From positions 372,001 to 436,000 of the forward strand of contig OZ252295.1 in NCBI GenBank assembly GCA_965250195.1: DNA of 64,000 nt. Direction: 5' to 3'. Of the stretch, positions 54,673-63,065 are shown piece after piece. The position numbers were made by a program, and so were the translations under genes. The notes beneath the pieces are model-generated. The model did no database searches. It saw only the letters and a list, made by a program, of their open reading frames with translations, and had not been told where the DNA came from. Position 1 is the first letter of the stretch; each line of letters begins with the position of its first letter. Source of the stretch: CAUZIR01 sp965250195 (GTDB taxonomy: Bacteria; Chloroflexota; Dehalococcoidia; Lucifugimonadales; UBA2962).

Positions 54673-55409
54673 TCCGCGGAAGCCACGAAAAAGCGGTCGG
54701 CCTCGGCGAACGCCCGGGGGGTGCCGATGTCGATGAACGAGGCCTCGCTCTCCAACGCGTAAAGGCCTCTTCCGACGAGGGCGGGGAACACGTCGTTCTC
54801 CAGGGATGTCGGCTCGCCCGCAGGTATGCGCTCCATCACGTCGTCGTCCATCACGTAGACCCCGGCATTTATATACGCGGGTACGCCGTCGGTGCCGCCC
54901 TTCTCCACGAATGACGTGACGGCGCCCGATTTGTCGGTGAGCACAGCACCGAATTGGGAGGGATCGTCCACTTTGACCAGGAGCAGTGAGGCACGTCCGG
55001 TGTGGGAGACGTGGAAGTCGACGAGCTTGCACAGGTCGGCCGTCACATACGAGTCGCCGTTCATGACCAGCATAGACCGCTCCCGGGCACACCCGGCGAG
55101 CCGTGCGGATTCGGCGGCCAGGCGCAGAGCACCCCCGGTACCCAGGGGTCTCGATTCGACGACACAGGCCAGCTCGACGCCTTCGAAAACCAGCCCTTTG
55201 AGGTGGGTCACCACCTGTTCAGCCAGGTGCCCCAGCGCGAGCACAACGCGTTGCGCCCCGCAGGAAGCCACTTGCTCGATCAGGCGATCGACTATCGGCC
55301 TGCCTCCAACCACAGTCAGTGCCTTGGGCAGGTCCGGTTGGACAGCCTCGAGTCTGGTTCCGAGGCCCCCGGCAAGAATGACGACGTGGATGTCGCTAAG
55401 ACAGCCCAA
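54669..55409 (-). CDS. Sugar nucleotidyltransferase, HddC-like
   Basis: 246 residues with a TTG start. The nucleotidyl-transfer signature LAGGLGTRL and PKALTVVGG, the NGDSYV metal site, and FVEKGG with YINAGVYVMDDDV are intact. HddC and related enzymes make GDP-D-glycero-alpha-D-manno-heptose from the 1-phosphate. Glucose- or mannose-1-phosphate enzymes look similar, so the nucleotide and sugar are inferred from the adjacent HddA-like kinase. It overlaps the upstream dehydratase gene by 14 bases. Confidence 0.85.
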   Translation of the reverse strand: MGCLSDIHVVILAGGLGTRLEAVQPDLPKALTVVGGRPIVDRLIEQVASCGAQRVVLALGHLAEQVVTHLKGLVFEGVELACVVESRPLGTGGALRLAAESARLAGCARERSMLVMNGDSYVTADLCKLVDFHVSHTGRASLLLVKVDDPSQFGAVLTDKSGAVTSFVEKGGTDGVPAYINAGVYVMDDDVMERIPAGEPTSLENDVFPALVGRGLYALESEASFIDIGTPRAFAEADRFFVASAE

Positions 55410-56373
55410 GCCGTACCCATTGCCGCCAGTGATCGAGCATGTCGCCGAGCGTCCGTTCGTACGGAATCTCCGGTTCCCACCCTGTAGCCGCCTTGAACTT
55501 GGACGTGTCCGGGATTTGCAACGTGACGTCGGCGGGACGCAGAAGCGCTGGGTCGACCTGCACCTCTATGCGCTCCCTCGCGTCCGTCATGCTCAAAAGC
55601 AGGTCGAGCATCTCGCGAATGGTCATCGTGGTGTCGCCACCGATGTTGTAGACCTCACCAGGAGGGCACTCATGGACTAGCAGCCAGTAAGCCTTGACCG
55701 TGTCCCGGACGTCGCAAAACGTCCGGACCGAGTCCAGATTCCCGACCCTCAGGACGGGGTTCTGCACACCCTGCTCGATCCTGGCGATCTGGAGGGAGAA
55801 GAACGAGTCCACGAACACCTCGCCCCGCCGAGGTCCGCTGTGAGTGAACATTCGGCTGCGGAGGGTCTTGAGGCCGTGGGCCTGATGGTACATATACCCC
55901 AGCATGTCCTCGCCCACCTTGCTCACCGCGTAGGGGCTGACCGGCCGCAGCGGGGTGTCCTCGTTTATGGGCAAGTCACGTTCGTGCACCTGCCCGTATA
56001 CCTCGGACGAACTGCATATGTGAATCACCGGGTCGAGCCGAGTTATTCTCACCGCCTCCAACAGGTTAACGGTGCCCGTGACGTTGGTCTCGACGGTGTC
56101 CACCGGGGCCCGGTAACTGGTGGCCACGTAGGACTGAGCCGCGAGGTGGAATATGATCTCGGGCTTGACCTCGTCCAGCACCGAGATCAGCGAAGACAGG
56201 TCCCGCAAGTCGCAGTCGTGGAGGGTCACTCGATGCTCCGCGGTCCGAATGTTGTCTTTCGGACTTCGCCACCTCTTGGTCCCAAACACCTCGACTTCCG
56301 GGTGCTCGGCGAGGATGTACTCGGCCAGATGGCTGCCCACGAAGCCGGTTATGCCGGTGATCAGAACCCGCAT
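55396..56373 (-). CDS. GDP-mannose 4,6-dehydratase/reductase-family NDP-sugar SDR
   Basis: 325 residues. VLITGITGFVGSHLAEYIL binds the dinucleotide; HLAAQSYVATSYRAP, CSSSEVYGQV, SPYAVSKVGEDML (Tyr-x3-Lys) and MFTHSGPRRGEVFVDSFFSLQI follow the GMD/RMD pattern, and RVGNLDSVRTFCDVRDTV is shared with bacterial 4,6-dehydratases and GDP-6-deoxy-sugar reductases. It is the second GMD-like enzyme in the locus (see 39050-40015). In this context it could act on GDP-heptose. Its start lies next to the 3,5-epimerase stop. Confidence 0.85.
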   Translation of the reverse strand: MRVLITGITGFVGSHLAEYILAEHPEVEVFGTKRWRSPKDNIRTAEHRVTLHDCDLRDLSSLISVLDEVKPEIIFHLAAQSYVATSYRAPVDTVETNVTGTVNLLEAVRITRLDPVIHICSSSEVYGQVHERDLPINEDTPLRPVSPYAVSKVGEDMLGYMYHQAHGLKTLRSRMFTHSGPRRGEVFVDSFFSLQIARIEQGVQNPVLRVGNLDSVRTFCDVRDTVKAYWLLVHECPPGEVYNIGGDTTMTIREMLDLLLSMTDARERIEVQVDPALLRPADVTLQIPDTSKFKAATGWEPEIPYERTLGDMLDHWRQWVRLGLS

Positions 56374-56925
56374 CTACCCGCCCGTCTCGTCCCGTTGCGA
56401 CATCACCGGGTTTTTCACAGGCCACCAGATACCCAACTTGGAGTCGTTCCAGGCGTAGGTGAACTGGGAGGCCCGGTCGTAGTAGGTGGACTGCTTGTAA
56501 TGGAATATAGCCTGGTCGCTCAGAACCAGGTGACCGTTGCCGTATCCGGGGGGCACGAGAACCTGCCTGCGGTTGGCGTCGGAAAGGACGAAGGACTCCC
56601 AATTCCCGAACCTGTCCGAGTCCCGGTCGCAGTTCACAACCACCAGGTAGAAGGTGCCCTGCAGGCATGAGATGAGTTTCCAGGTCCGGTCGTCACCATG
56701 AATGCCGCGCAGGACGTGCCGGGTGGATGTGGAGATGTCGTCCTGCACGAAGTCAGCGTCGATGCCCGCTGCCCGGTACAACTCTTCGTTGTAGATCTCC
56801 ACGTACGTGCCGCGAAAGTCCTCGAACACTGTCGGAGGGGTTATCAGGAGGACGCGGTCGAGATTGGTCTTACTTACTTCCACTTTATTCACCGTCGCAT
56901 GATAGTGGGAGCGGTCCAGCGACAT
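56374..56925 (-). CDS. dTDP-4-dehydrorhamnose 3,5-epimerase-like cupin
   Basis: 183 residues. The RmlC-type cupin is visible as FEDFRGTYVEIYNEELY, FVQDDISTSTRHVLRGIHG (catalytic His after LRG), GTFYLVVVNCDRDS and the C-terminal FTYAWNDSKLGIWWP. In the 6-deoxy-heptose pathway of Campylobacter an RmlC-like enzyme epimerises the 4-keto-GDP-heptose at C3 or C5, so a similar role is plausible here. Six bases separate it from the E1 beta gene upstream, and it abuts the dehydratase. Confidence 0.88.
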   Translation of the reverse strand: MSLDRSHYHATVNKVEVSKTNLDRVLLITPPTVFEDFRGTYVEIYNEELYRAAGIDADFVQDDISTSTRHVLRGIHGDDRTWKLISCLQGTFYLVVVNCDRDSDRFGNWESFVLSDANRRQVLVPPGYGNGHLVLSDQAIFHYKQSTYYDRASQFTYAWNDSKLGIWWPVKNPVMSQRDETGG

Positions 56926-56929
56926 CCTA

Positions 56930-58000
56930 TCAAAAGGGACCCTTAAACTCGGCGATTTCGGGTGCTTCCAGTACCTCGGGCTCCCAACCCTCGGCCGAGC
57001 CGCGGACCATAGAGTACGCGGTCCTGGCGACCGTATCGCCGTTCGGATAGAAGAGGTTCTCCAGATTCTTGGTGGTGGGACAGGTTACGGGCGCAAATCC
57101 CATCCTCCGTACCATGACGCCCCCGGCCCTTTCCACTCGCTCCACCACCTGCGCGACGACTTCGGCACTCGCCCCGCAGGTCGTCCAGCCATTATCAACC
57201 ACCAGCAGCCTGCCGGTCTTGGCTACAGACCGACAAATGGAGTCGATGTCCAGCGGGCTCAGCGACACCGGGTCCATGACCTCGGCGGCGATGTCGGCCC
57301 GTCCCAGGGCATGCGCCGCCCGCAGGCACTCCACGACCATGAACGAGACCCCCACAATTGTGATGTCATCGCCCTCCAACAGGGTCCGCGCCTTGCCGAA
57401 GGGCACGGCATACACCCCGTCGGGAACGTGACCAGTGTATTTGTGAAGCAGCCGGTTCTCCATGAAGATGACCGGATTGTTGTCACGCACGCTCTGGATC
57501 AGACAGCCCTTCGCGTCGTAGGGTGTGGCCGGGGCGACCACTCTCAGTCCGGGCACGTGCATGAAGAACGAGTGAAGGGCCTGCGAGTGCTGCGCACCCT
57601 GTCCCCAGCTCCGTCCGATGATGGCCCGAACCACCATGGGCACGCTGACCGCTCCACCGTACATATAGTGGCTTTTGGCGGCCACATTGACCAGCTGGTT
57701 CATGGCCAGGGTCACGAAATCCATCCGCTCGTGGATCATGATCGGCCTCGAACCGGCCAGGGCGGCACCGCTCGCAACCCCGGTCATGGCGTCCTCGGCG
57801 AGAGGGGTGCCGAGCACCCTGTCGTGCCCGAACTCTTCTGCCAGACCCAGGGTGGTCCCATATATCCCGCGGGGGTCGTCCACCCCGATGCCCATCACGA
57901 AGACGCCCGGGTCCTCCCGCATGAGCTGGACAGTGGCCTCTTTCACGGCCTGGGCGTAGGTCAGGTTTCGCTCGTTATTACTGGGCGTAGACGTGGCCAA
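56930..58000 (-). CDS. 2-oxoacid dehydrogenase-like E1 beta subunit
   Basis: 356 residues from a TTG at 58000 preceded by GAGGAG; the frame is open to 58072 but the start would lie deep in the alpha gene. LTYAQAVKEATVQLMRED, VLGTPLAEDAMTGVASGAAL, RPIMIHERMDFVTLAMNQLVN and LLVVDNGWTTCGASAEV are E1 beta features of the pyruvate/acetoin dehydrogenase group. No E2 lipoyl transferase or E3 gene is in the locus, so it may not belong to a dehydrogenase complex but transfer an acyl or acetaldehyde unit to a sugar. The substrate is unknown. Confidence 0.87.
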   Translation of the reverse strand: MATSTPSNNERNLTYAQAVKEATVQLMREDPGVFVMGIGVDDPRGIYGTTLGLAEEFGHDRVLGTPLAEDAMTGVASGAALAGSRPIMIHERMDFVTLAMNQLVNVAAKSHYMYGGAVSVPMVVRAIIGRSWGQGAQHSQALHSFFMHVPGLRVVAPATPYDAKGCLIQSVRDNNPVIFMENRLLHKYTGHVPDGVYAVPFGKARTLLEGDDITIVGVSFMVVECLRAAHALGRADIAAEVMDPVSLSPLDIDSICRSVAKTGRLLVVDNGWTTCGASAEVVAQVVERVERAGGVMVRRMGFAPVTCPTTKNLENLFYPNGDTVARTAYSMVRGSAEGWEPEVLEAPEIAEFKGPF

Positions 58001-58925
58001 ACATCTCCTCATCGGCCGGGAACGGGCTGTCTTCAGCGTACTGAATCGCCTCTTCGATCTCAGTCTCCACACGTTCCTCGATGGACTTGCGGACGACGGG
58101 GGCGAGCAGGTCGGCCACGCGGGCTACCTGGTCCAGTCGCTTCCATTTCTCCGCCTCTTCCCTCGTGCGACTACCCACGCCCACATCGTCACCCGGGCCA
58201 ACGTGCTCTTTAAATCGGTAAGTCATGCACTCAAAGAAAAAAGGGCCGTCGCCTCCCGACCGTAGCTTGTCCGTCGCCCAACTGGTCCGGTCGAAGATCT
58301 CCTCCACATCGTTGTCGTCTATGCGCTCCGAGTGCATGCCATATGTCGCGGCACGCTCGGCGATGTTACTGACGGCATGTCGCGCCGACTGGTGAGCCAG
58401 CACCGCGTACCGGTTGTTCTCGCACACGAAGATCACCGGCAGCTTTTTAAGTGCGGCAAAGTTCATCGTCTCGTGGAAGACCCCTTCGTCCGTCGCGCCA
58501 TCGCCGAAGAAGGCGGCAACCACCGAGTCGCCACCCCTCACCCTGATCGAGTAGGCGTAACCCGCCGCCTGGGGGATGGTGGTCCCAACCACGGCCGACA
58601 TGCCCATCACTCCGTGTTCGGGATCGACGAGATGCATCGATCCGCCCTTGCCTCCAGCCACCCCGGCGGCCTTGCCGTACAACTCGGCCATCATGCCTTT
58701 GAGATCACCTCCTTTCGCCAGGTACAACGCGTGGCCGCGGTAGGTGCCGAAGACGACGTCGTCTGGGCCCAGCCCCTCGCATACTCCGACCGAAACCGCC
58801 TCCTGGCCCAACGACAGGTGGACCGGGCTCTTGATCTTGTCGGTCGGGTAGATGCGTGCTATCTCCTCCTCGACCCGCCTGATCCTGTACATGCTTGTGT
58901 ATACGCTCTCGTTGTCCATCGGCAT
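57978..58925 (-). CDS. 2-oxoacid dehydrogenase-like E1 alpha subunit
   Basis: 315 residues, thiamine-diphosphate-binding half of the E1 pair: HLSLGQEAVSVGVCEGL, FGTYRGHALYLAKGGD, GKGGSMHLVDPEHGVMGMSAVVG and the GDG motif GDGATDEGVFHETMNFAALKKLPVIFVCENN. Similar proteins are annotated as pyruvate or acetoin dehydrogenase E1 alpha. It overlaps the beta gene by 23 bases if the TTG start of beta is right. In nucleotide-sugar loci such pairs may make branched or two-carbon-extended sugars (inference). Confidence 0.88.
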   Translation of the reverse strand: MPMDNESVYTSMYRIRRVEEEIARIYPTDKIKSPVHLSLGQEAVSVGVCEGLGPDDVVFGTYRGHALYLAKGGDLKGMMAELYGKAAGVAGGKGGSMHLVDPEHGVMGMSAVVGTTIPQAAGYAYSIRVRGGDSVVAAFFGDGATDEGVFHETMNFAALKKLPVIFVCENNRYAVLAHQSARHAVSNIAERAATYGMHSERIDDNDVEEIFDRTSWATDKLRSGGDGPFFFECMTYRFKEHVGPGDDVGVGSRTREEAEKWKRLDQVARVADLLAPVVRKSIEERVETEIEEAIQYAEDSPFPADEEMFGHVYAQ

Positions 58926-58929
58926 GCTC

Positions 58930-60138
58930 TCAGCGGGTCCTGGGAGTGACGTTCATGAGGTCGCCGAATACCCGGGCGGCGCGCTCCAGATCCTCGGTGG
59001 AGGAACCGGCACGGCTGGCAAAAATGGGAGTCGGCCGGGTCATCTCGTCAAGGCCGTCGGGTGCAACCACGTTCGCATAGTCGAGGATTTTCGTCGCCGT
59101 CCGCTGTCGCATCTCAAGAGGGTAGCGGTGCAAATTGATCAGGGAGTATGCCTCGATCCCAAACAGTGACGCGGTGGCCAGGCTCGTGGATGCGACGGCA
59201 TAGACCGCCATGATACGAGTCCTGTCGCGTCTGAACAACGCCTCTGTTGTCAGATTCTCGGTGAATGGTACGAACCCCGACAGATCGAAAGGTATGGACC
59301 CCTCCGTTGGATGCGGCTTGTAATACAGGTCCACGTCATGTGGCTCATAGAGTTCCGTCAGTTTCTTCAACACACTGTTCGTCGTGGCGATGTAGGTTTG
59401 CTCCGACATGTCGGGGAAGAGTTTGATCGAACCCAGGCCGTGCCCGACGTAAAGGACGTATGGCCTCTCGGTTTTCTCCGATTCAGGTGCCGGTAGCAGA
59501 GGGTATTTGATCTGTAGGACGCTGGGGTCGTCTCCCCAGTCGGTGGCATAAACGAGGAGCCGGTCATACACCTCGCTTTCCCTGTAAAAGGTCCTGTGCG
59601 AAACCTGTGAGCCGTCCAATTGGACGGCCACCGACGGGGCCCCCAAGACGGCATAGATGTTGTGCAGGAACGACATGAGCCAGTTGTTTGACCTGGCGCC
59701 GGTCCGTGACCTCAGTCCCACGCCGACACGGCACACCTTCGCCCGCCTCGTCTCGGATCGTATCTTGCGAAGAAGGAGTCGCTCGGCCAGGGACGTATCG
59801 CTCATATCTGAAAACAGGCACAGGGCCCCCTCTTCGAAGGTGAAGCGCTTCGACTCGTTGAGAAAACGGCGAGTCCGAGCCATGCGCTCTCTTACGCAGC
59901 CCGGCGAGAGGGTCGTCGACCAACGGCTCGTGAACGCGGACTCACACTGGGTCATTTCGTTGACCGTGTCGTACCCAGAGAGGTACTCCCCGGTATCTAT
60001 TCGAGCGAAGTACGGATGTCTGGTGAGGATCAGGTTCTGCTTAACGCCGGGAAAGTACCCCCGGAGGAATTCGCTCAGTCCCGCGAAAAGCGCCAGGTGG
60101 GTGAGGTGGCCACAGACGAAGTAGATGCTCCGGGTCAT
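58930..60138 (-). CDS. Polysialyltransferase-like glycosyltransferase (POLYST/GT52-like)
   Basis: 402 residues, no signal peptide. The N-terminal SIYFVCGHLTHLALFAGLSEFL and the C-terminal VDLYYKPHPTEGSIPF followed by VYAVASTSLATASLFG match the GT-B fold of bacterial alpha-2,8-polysialyl- and GT52 sialyltransferases, in which a KPHP-type His-Pro binds CMP. A cytidylyltransferase gene lies 2.2 kb upstream, which supports a CMP-activated acidic sugar donor. Assignment rests on these motifs; overall similarity is low. Confidence 0.65.
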   Translation of the reverse strand: MTRSIYFVCGHLTHLALFAGLSEFLRGYFPGVKQNLILTRHPYFARIDTGEYLSGYDTVNEMTQCESAFTSRWSTTLSPGCVRERMARTRRFLNESKRFTFEEGALCLFSDMSDTSLAERLLLRKIRSETRRAKVCRVGVGLRSRTGARSNNWLMSFLHNIYAVLGAPSVAVQLDGSQVSHRTFYRESEVYDRLLVYATDWGDDPSVLQIKYPLLPAPESEKTERPYVLYVGHGLGSIKLFPDMSEQTYIATTNSVLKKLTELYEPHDVDLYYKPHPTEGSIPFDLSGFVPFTENLTTEALFRRDRTRIMAVYAVASTSLATASLFGIEAYSLINLHRYPLEMRQRTATKILDYANVVAPDGLDEMTRPTPIFASRAGSSTEDLERAARVFGDLMNVTPRTR

Positions 60139-60196
60139 ACCCTGACAGACTGATATCCGCGACTGGCCGGAGCCGTACGATCCGGCCCCGCCACAG

Positions 60197-61018
60197 CTAC
60201 CAGGCCGTCCGCCCTCCGTCCATGACCAAGCAGGCGCCCGTCATATAGGCGGACGCGTCCGAGCACAGAAAGACGATCGCCGCCTTGTACTCGCCCCGTT
60301 CGGCCATGCGACCCATGGGAATGAGATTGGTGAGGCGCTGCACGAACTGGTCCGGCTGGCCGTCGTATACGCCGCCCGGGCACAAGGCGTTCACCCTTAC
60401 CCCGGCCTCTGCCCAGTAGGTGGCCAGGTACCGGGTCAGCGCGACCAGGCCGCCTTTGACCACCGAGTAGCTCGCCGGCTTTACTGGCTGCCGGTCCGGC
60501 GGCAGGCCGTCCCGGCGGTATATGCGCTGGTCCGGCCCGATGAGCGCCAGGTCGGAGGCCATGTTGACTATGGCGCCGCCTCCGGCGGCCGCCATGTTTG
60601 CTCCGAAGACTTTGCCGCATACGAACGCCCCGGTCAGGCCGACGTCCAGGTCATGCCGCCACACCTCCAGCGGCAGGCTCTCCAGCCGTGACCACTCCGC
60701 GCCGTCTGCAGCCGCCATCGTGGGGTTGACCGCCGCGTTGTTGATGAGGCCGTCGATCTTTCCCAACCCCTCCAGGACCGTGTCGAGCGCCGCCCGCGCC
60801 GAGTCCTCCGAGGTCACGTCCAGCTCGACCGCCATGGCTTTTCCGCCGATCGCGCTCTCGACGGCCGCCACCACCGAGACCGCCGCCTTGAGATCGATGT
60901 CGGCGACCACCGGGGTGCCACCGGCCTCGGCGATCGCCTCGGCGTGTGCGCGGCCCAGCAGGCCGGCGCCCCCCGTGATGACGACGGTGCGGCCACTCAG
61001 GTCGAAGAGGTCTCTCAG
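60197..61018 (-). CDS. Short-chain dehydrogenase/reductase with probable CTG start
   Basis: Rossmann SDR, 273 residues if translation starts at the CTG at 61018. The region before the first GTG (60910) encodes LSGRTVVITGGAGLLGRAHA, the expected cofactor loop, so the true start must lie upstream of any ATG, GTG or TTG. The CTG overlaps the stop of the aminotransferase gene (61015-61017) and has AAGGG nine bases upstream. Catalytic Y-x-x-x-K is YSVVKGG, and NNAAVNP and NMASDLA are present. In the CMP-sugar module it may oxidise or reduce a sugar intermediate. Confidence 0.83.
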   Translation of the reverse strand: MRDLFDLSGRTVVITGGAGLLGRAHAEAIAEAGGTPVVADIDLKAAVSVVAAVESAIGGKAMAVELDVTSEDSARAALDTVLEGLGKIDGLINNAAVNPTMAAADGAEWSRLESLPLEVWRHDLDVGLTGAFVCGKVFGANMAAAGGGAIVNMASDLALIGPDQRIYRRDGLPPDRQPVKPASYSVVKGGLVALTRYLATYWAEAGVRVNALCPGGVYDGQPDQFVQRLTNLIPMGRMAERGEYKAAIVFLCSDASAYMTGACLVMDGGRTAW

Positions 61019-62358
61019 TCTTTGGCACCCTTCTGCTGGATGTATGCGTTGAAGTCGGCCACCTTCCTGAACACCGGCTTCACCGGCTCGCCCTCGATGA
61101 ACGAGCGCAGCGGCCGGCGACTGTCCATGGCCTTCTTCAACAGGCCCAGGGTCTCGTCATAAGCCCCCAGAGCGTAGTCGATGTCCTCCAGATTATGGGC
61201 CTGGGCCAGGGAGTGGTAGGCGGTCCACAGCACCCCGCGCCTGAGCAGCTCCTGTTGCATGTAGGACTTGATTTCCAATGTGTCGAAGGCCGGTCCCCCG
61301 TCTATGGCGATGATGGAGCGGCAGGGGTAACCGATGCACTCGACCACATCATCGAGGCCATTTTCCACCGCCAGCGCGTTGAACCCGTCCTTGAGGTATC
61401 TTCCCACCTTGTCCAGGTGGGCGGGAACGTCCTCGTCCCGAATCTTGGGAATGCAGGCCTTGGCGGCGGCCAGGCCGAGACACTCGCCCCCGTAGGTGAA
61501 GGAGAAGAAGGTCTTCTCCAGGGCGAACATGTACTCCTTCTTGCCCACGATGGCCGATAGTGGGATGCCGTTGGATATGCCCTTGGCGAGGGCTGTCAGG
61601 TCTGGCATCACTCCGGTCAACTCCTGGGCACCGCCGAGCGAGAAGCGAAAGCCCGTTATCACCTCGTCGAAGATGAGCAGCGCACCATGGTGGTGCGCCA
61701 GCTTCTTGACCTCTTCAAGGTAGTTGTCCACCGGCTCAACAACCGTCAGCGGCTCCATGATGACACACGCCACCTGGCCGGGGTGGTCGCGGAATATCGC
61801 CTCCAGGTCGTCCAGATCGTTGTAGTTGAACGAGTGCGCCAGGTCCTGGTTAAAGCCGGGGATGCCACTGTTCAGGTCGGTGTTTGCGATGAACCAGTCG
61901 TGCCACCCGTGGTAGCCGCAGTAGGCGATATGGTCCCGCCCGGTGACCGCCCTGGCAATGCGAACCGCGACGGTCGTGGCGTCGGCGCCGTTCTTACCGA
62001 AACGGGCCGCCTCGGCGCTGGGCACCGTCTCGACCAGTAGCTCGGTGACGTCCACCTCCAGCTCGTTCATCAGGCTGAAGGTCGAGCCCAGCTCCAGCTG
62101 CTCGGCCACAGCGGCGTTCACGTCCGCGTCGGCATACCCGAGCACAAGGGGCTGGTTGCCCATAATGAAGTCCAGGTACTCGCTGCCGTCGACGTCCCAT
62201 ACCCGGCAGCCTTTCCCCCGGGCAAGGTACTTGGGTGCGAAGCCCTCCACGAACTGGGTAACCCCTTTACTGAACGTCTGGGACCCGGCGGGGATGATCT
62301 CTTTCGCCCTGGCGTAGATCTCGTTCGACCGGTCGATTTTCGGCTTGCCACGGTTCAT
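61015..62358 (-). CDS. Class III aminotransferase, glutamate-1-semialdehyde aminomutase-like
   Basis: PLP enzyme of 447 residues. IIPAGSQTFSKG, FGKNGADATTVAVRIARA, YHGWHDWF, FDEVITGFRFSLGGAQEL and the PLP Lys in LTALAKGISNG follow the HemL/class III pattern. It lies inside a sugar locus, without other haem genes, and its C-terminal tail RRPLRSFIEGEPVKPVFRKV differs from typical HemL. I therefore read it as a sugar aminotransferase that feeds the CMP-sugar module. Its ATG overlaps the cytidylyltransferase stop by four bases. Confidence 0.85.
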   Translation of the reverse strand: MNRGKPKIDRSNEIYARAKEIIPAGSQTFSKGVTQFVEGFAPKYLARGKGCRVWDVDGSEYLDFIMGNQPLVLGYADADVNAAVAEQLELGSTFSLMNELEVDVTELLVETVPSAEAARFGKNGADATTVAVRIARAVTGRDHIAYCGYHGWHDWFIANTDLNSGIPGFNQDLAHSFNYNDLDDLEAIFRDHPGQVACVIMEPLTVVEPVDNYLEEVKKLAHHHGALLIFDEVITGFRFSLGGAQELTGVMPDLTALAKGISNGIPLSAIVGKKEYMFALEKTFFSFTYGGECLGLAAAKACIPKIRDEDVPAHLDKVGRYLKDGFNALAVENGLDDVVECIGYPCRSIIAIDGGPAFDTLEIKSYMQQELLRRGVLWTAYHSLAQAHNLEDIDYALGAYDETLGLLKKAMDSRRPLRSFIEGEPVKPVFRKVADFNAYIQQKGAKD

Positions 62359-63065
62359 CGGCTTGTACTGGCCTCCTTCTGCATGGCCTCCCAGCGCTTC
62401 AGGTCCTGCGGGGCGTCCACCTCCACCAGCCGTGAGGCGGTCCGCTCGTCGAGGAATACGGGCAATGTTTGGGGGCCGATCAGCTCGCTATTGAGTCTAT
62501 CCACCTCGTCGGCGAACAGGCAGCAGACGTAATGGTAATGCTCCCAGGCGTCCGGCTTGTCCTGGCGACGGAACACGTCGTTGTCGATGAATTTGGCTAG
62601 AGTCCCCGACTCGGGGTCGTGCGACCAAGTGTCGTAGGGGTGCGTCCCGGCCTTTATGAAAGTGCACAAGCTACGGGCGTACCCCGCCTCTATCTTGACT
62701 TTGGCCTCATCAAAATCGCGCTTGTCACGGTACATCACAGGGAGGTATATCAGCCACAGAACGGTGCCCGCCGGGTAACCCATGTCGATGACTAGGTTCT
62801 GGAATACCGACTTGATCGACACGTCGCACCCGGCCAGGTGCGCCGGCCTCCGGTGGACGTCGTAGCCGGTCTCCTCAGCAAGGCCGACGATCACGGGGTC
62901 GTCCGTGGAAACGACTACTCCGTCCAGCCAGTCGAGCCGGCTGAGGAATTCGGCCGTGTGCGAGAACAGCAGCCGGTTCTTGTGGGGGAACCCGACGCTG
63001 CCTTCCCGGGCGGGGATGACGGCTACGTGGACCGGCGATGATCCTCGCATTGGAGATTGGGTCAC
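62355..63065 (-). CDS. Acylneuraminate cytidylyltransferase-like enzyme (NeuA/SpsF type)
   Basis: 236 residues with a GTG start. The CTP-binding signature VAVIPAREGSVGFPHKNRLLF and VVVSTDDPVI match CMP-nonulosonate synthetases, and SLCTFIKAG, YDTW and the C-terminal VEVDAPQDLKRWE also fit. The segment between the two signatures is shorter than in NeuA, and the sugar-binding Gln/Glu residues are not obvious, so the sugar might not be sialic acid. It overlaps the GNAT stop (GTGA). Together with the SDR, aminotransferase and GNAT genes it suggests a CMP-activated amino sugar acid. Confidence 0.8.
   Translation of the reverse strand: MTQSPMRGSSPVHVAVIPAREGSVGFPHKNRLLFSHTAEFLSRLDWLDGVVVSTDDPVIVGLAEETGYDVHRRPAHLAGCDVSIKSVFQNLVIDMGYPAGTVLWLIYLPVMYRDKRDFDEAKVKIEAGYARSLCTFIKAGTHPYDTWSHDPESGTLAKFIDNDVFRRQDKPDAWEHYHYVCCLFADEVDRLNSELIGPQTLPVFLDERTASRLVEVDAPQDLKRWEAMQKEASTSR

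Noticed and set aside
53656..55092. Extended 478-residue version of the GHMP kinase
   Set aside because: The first 140 residues are Arg-rich nonsense that overlaps the guanylyltransferase gene in another frame; the kinase fold starts at 54672.
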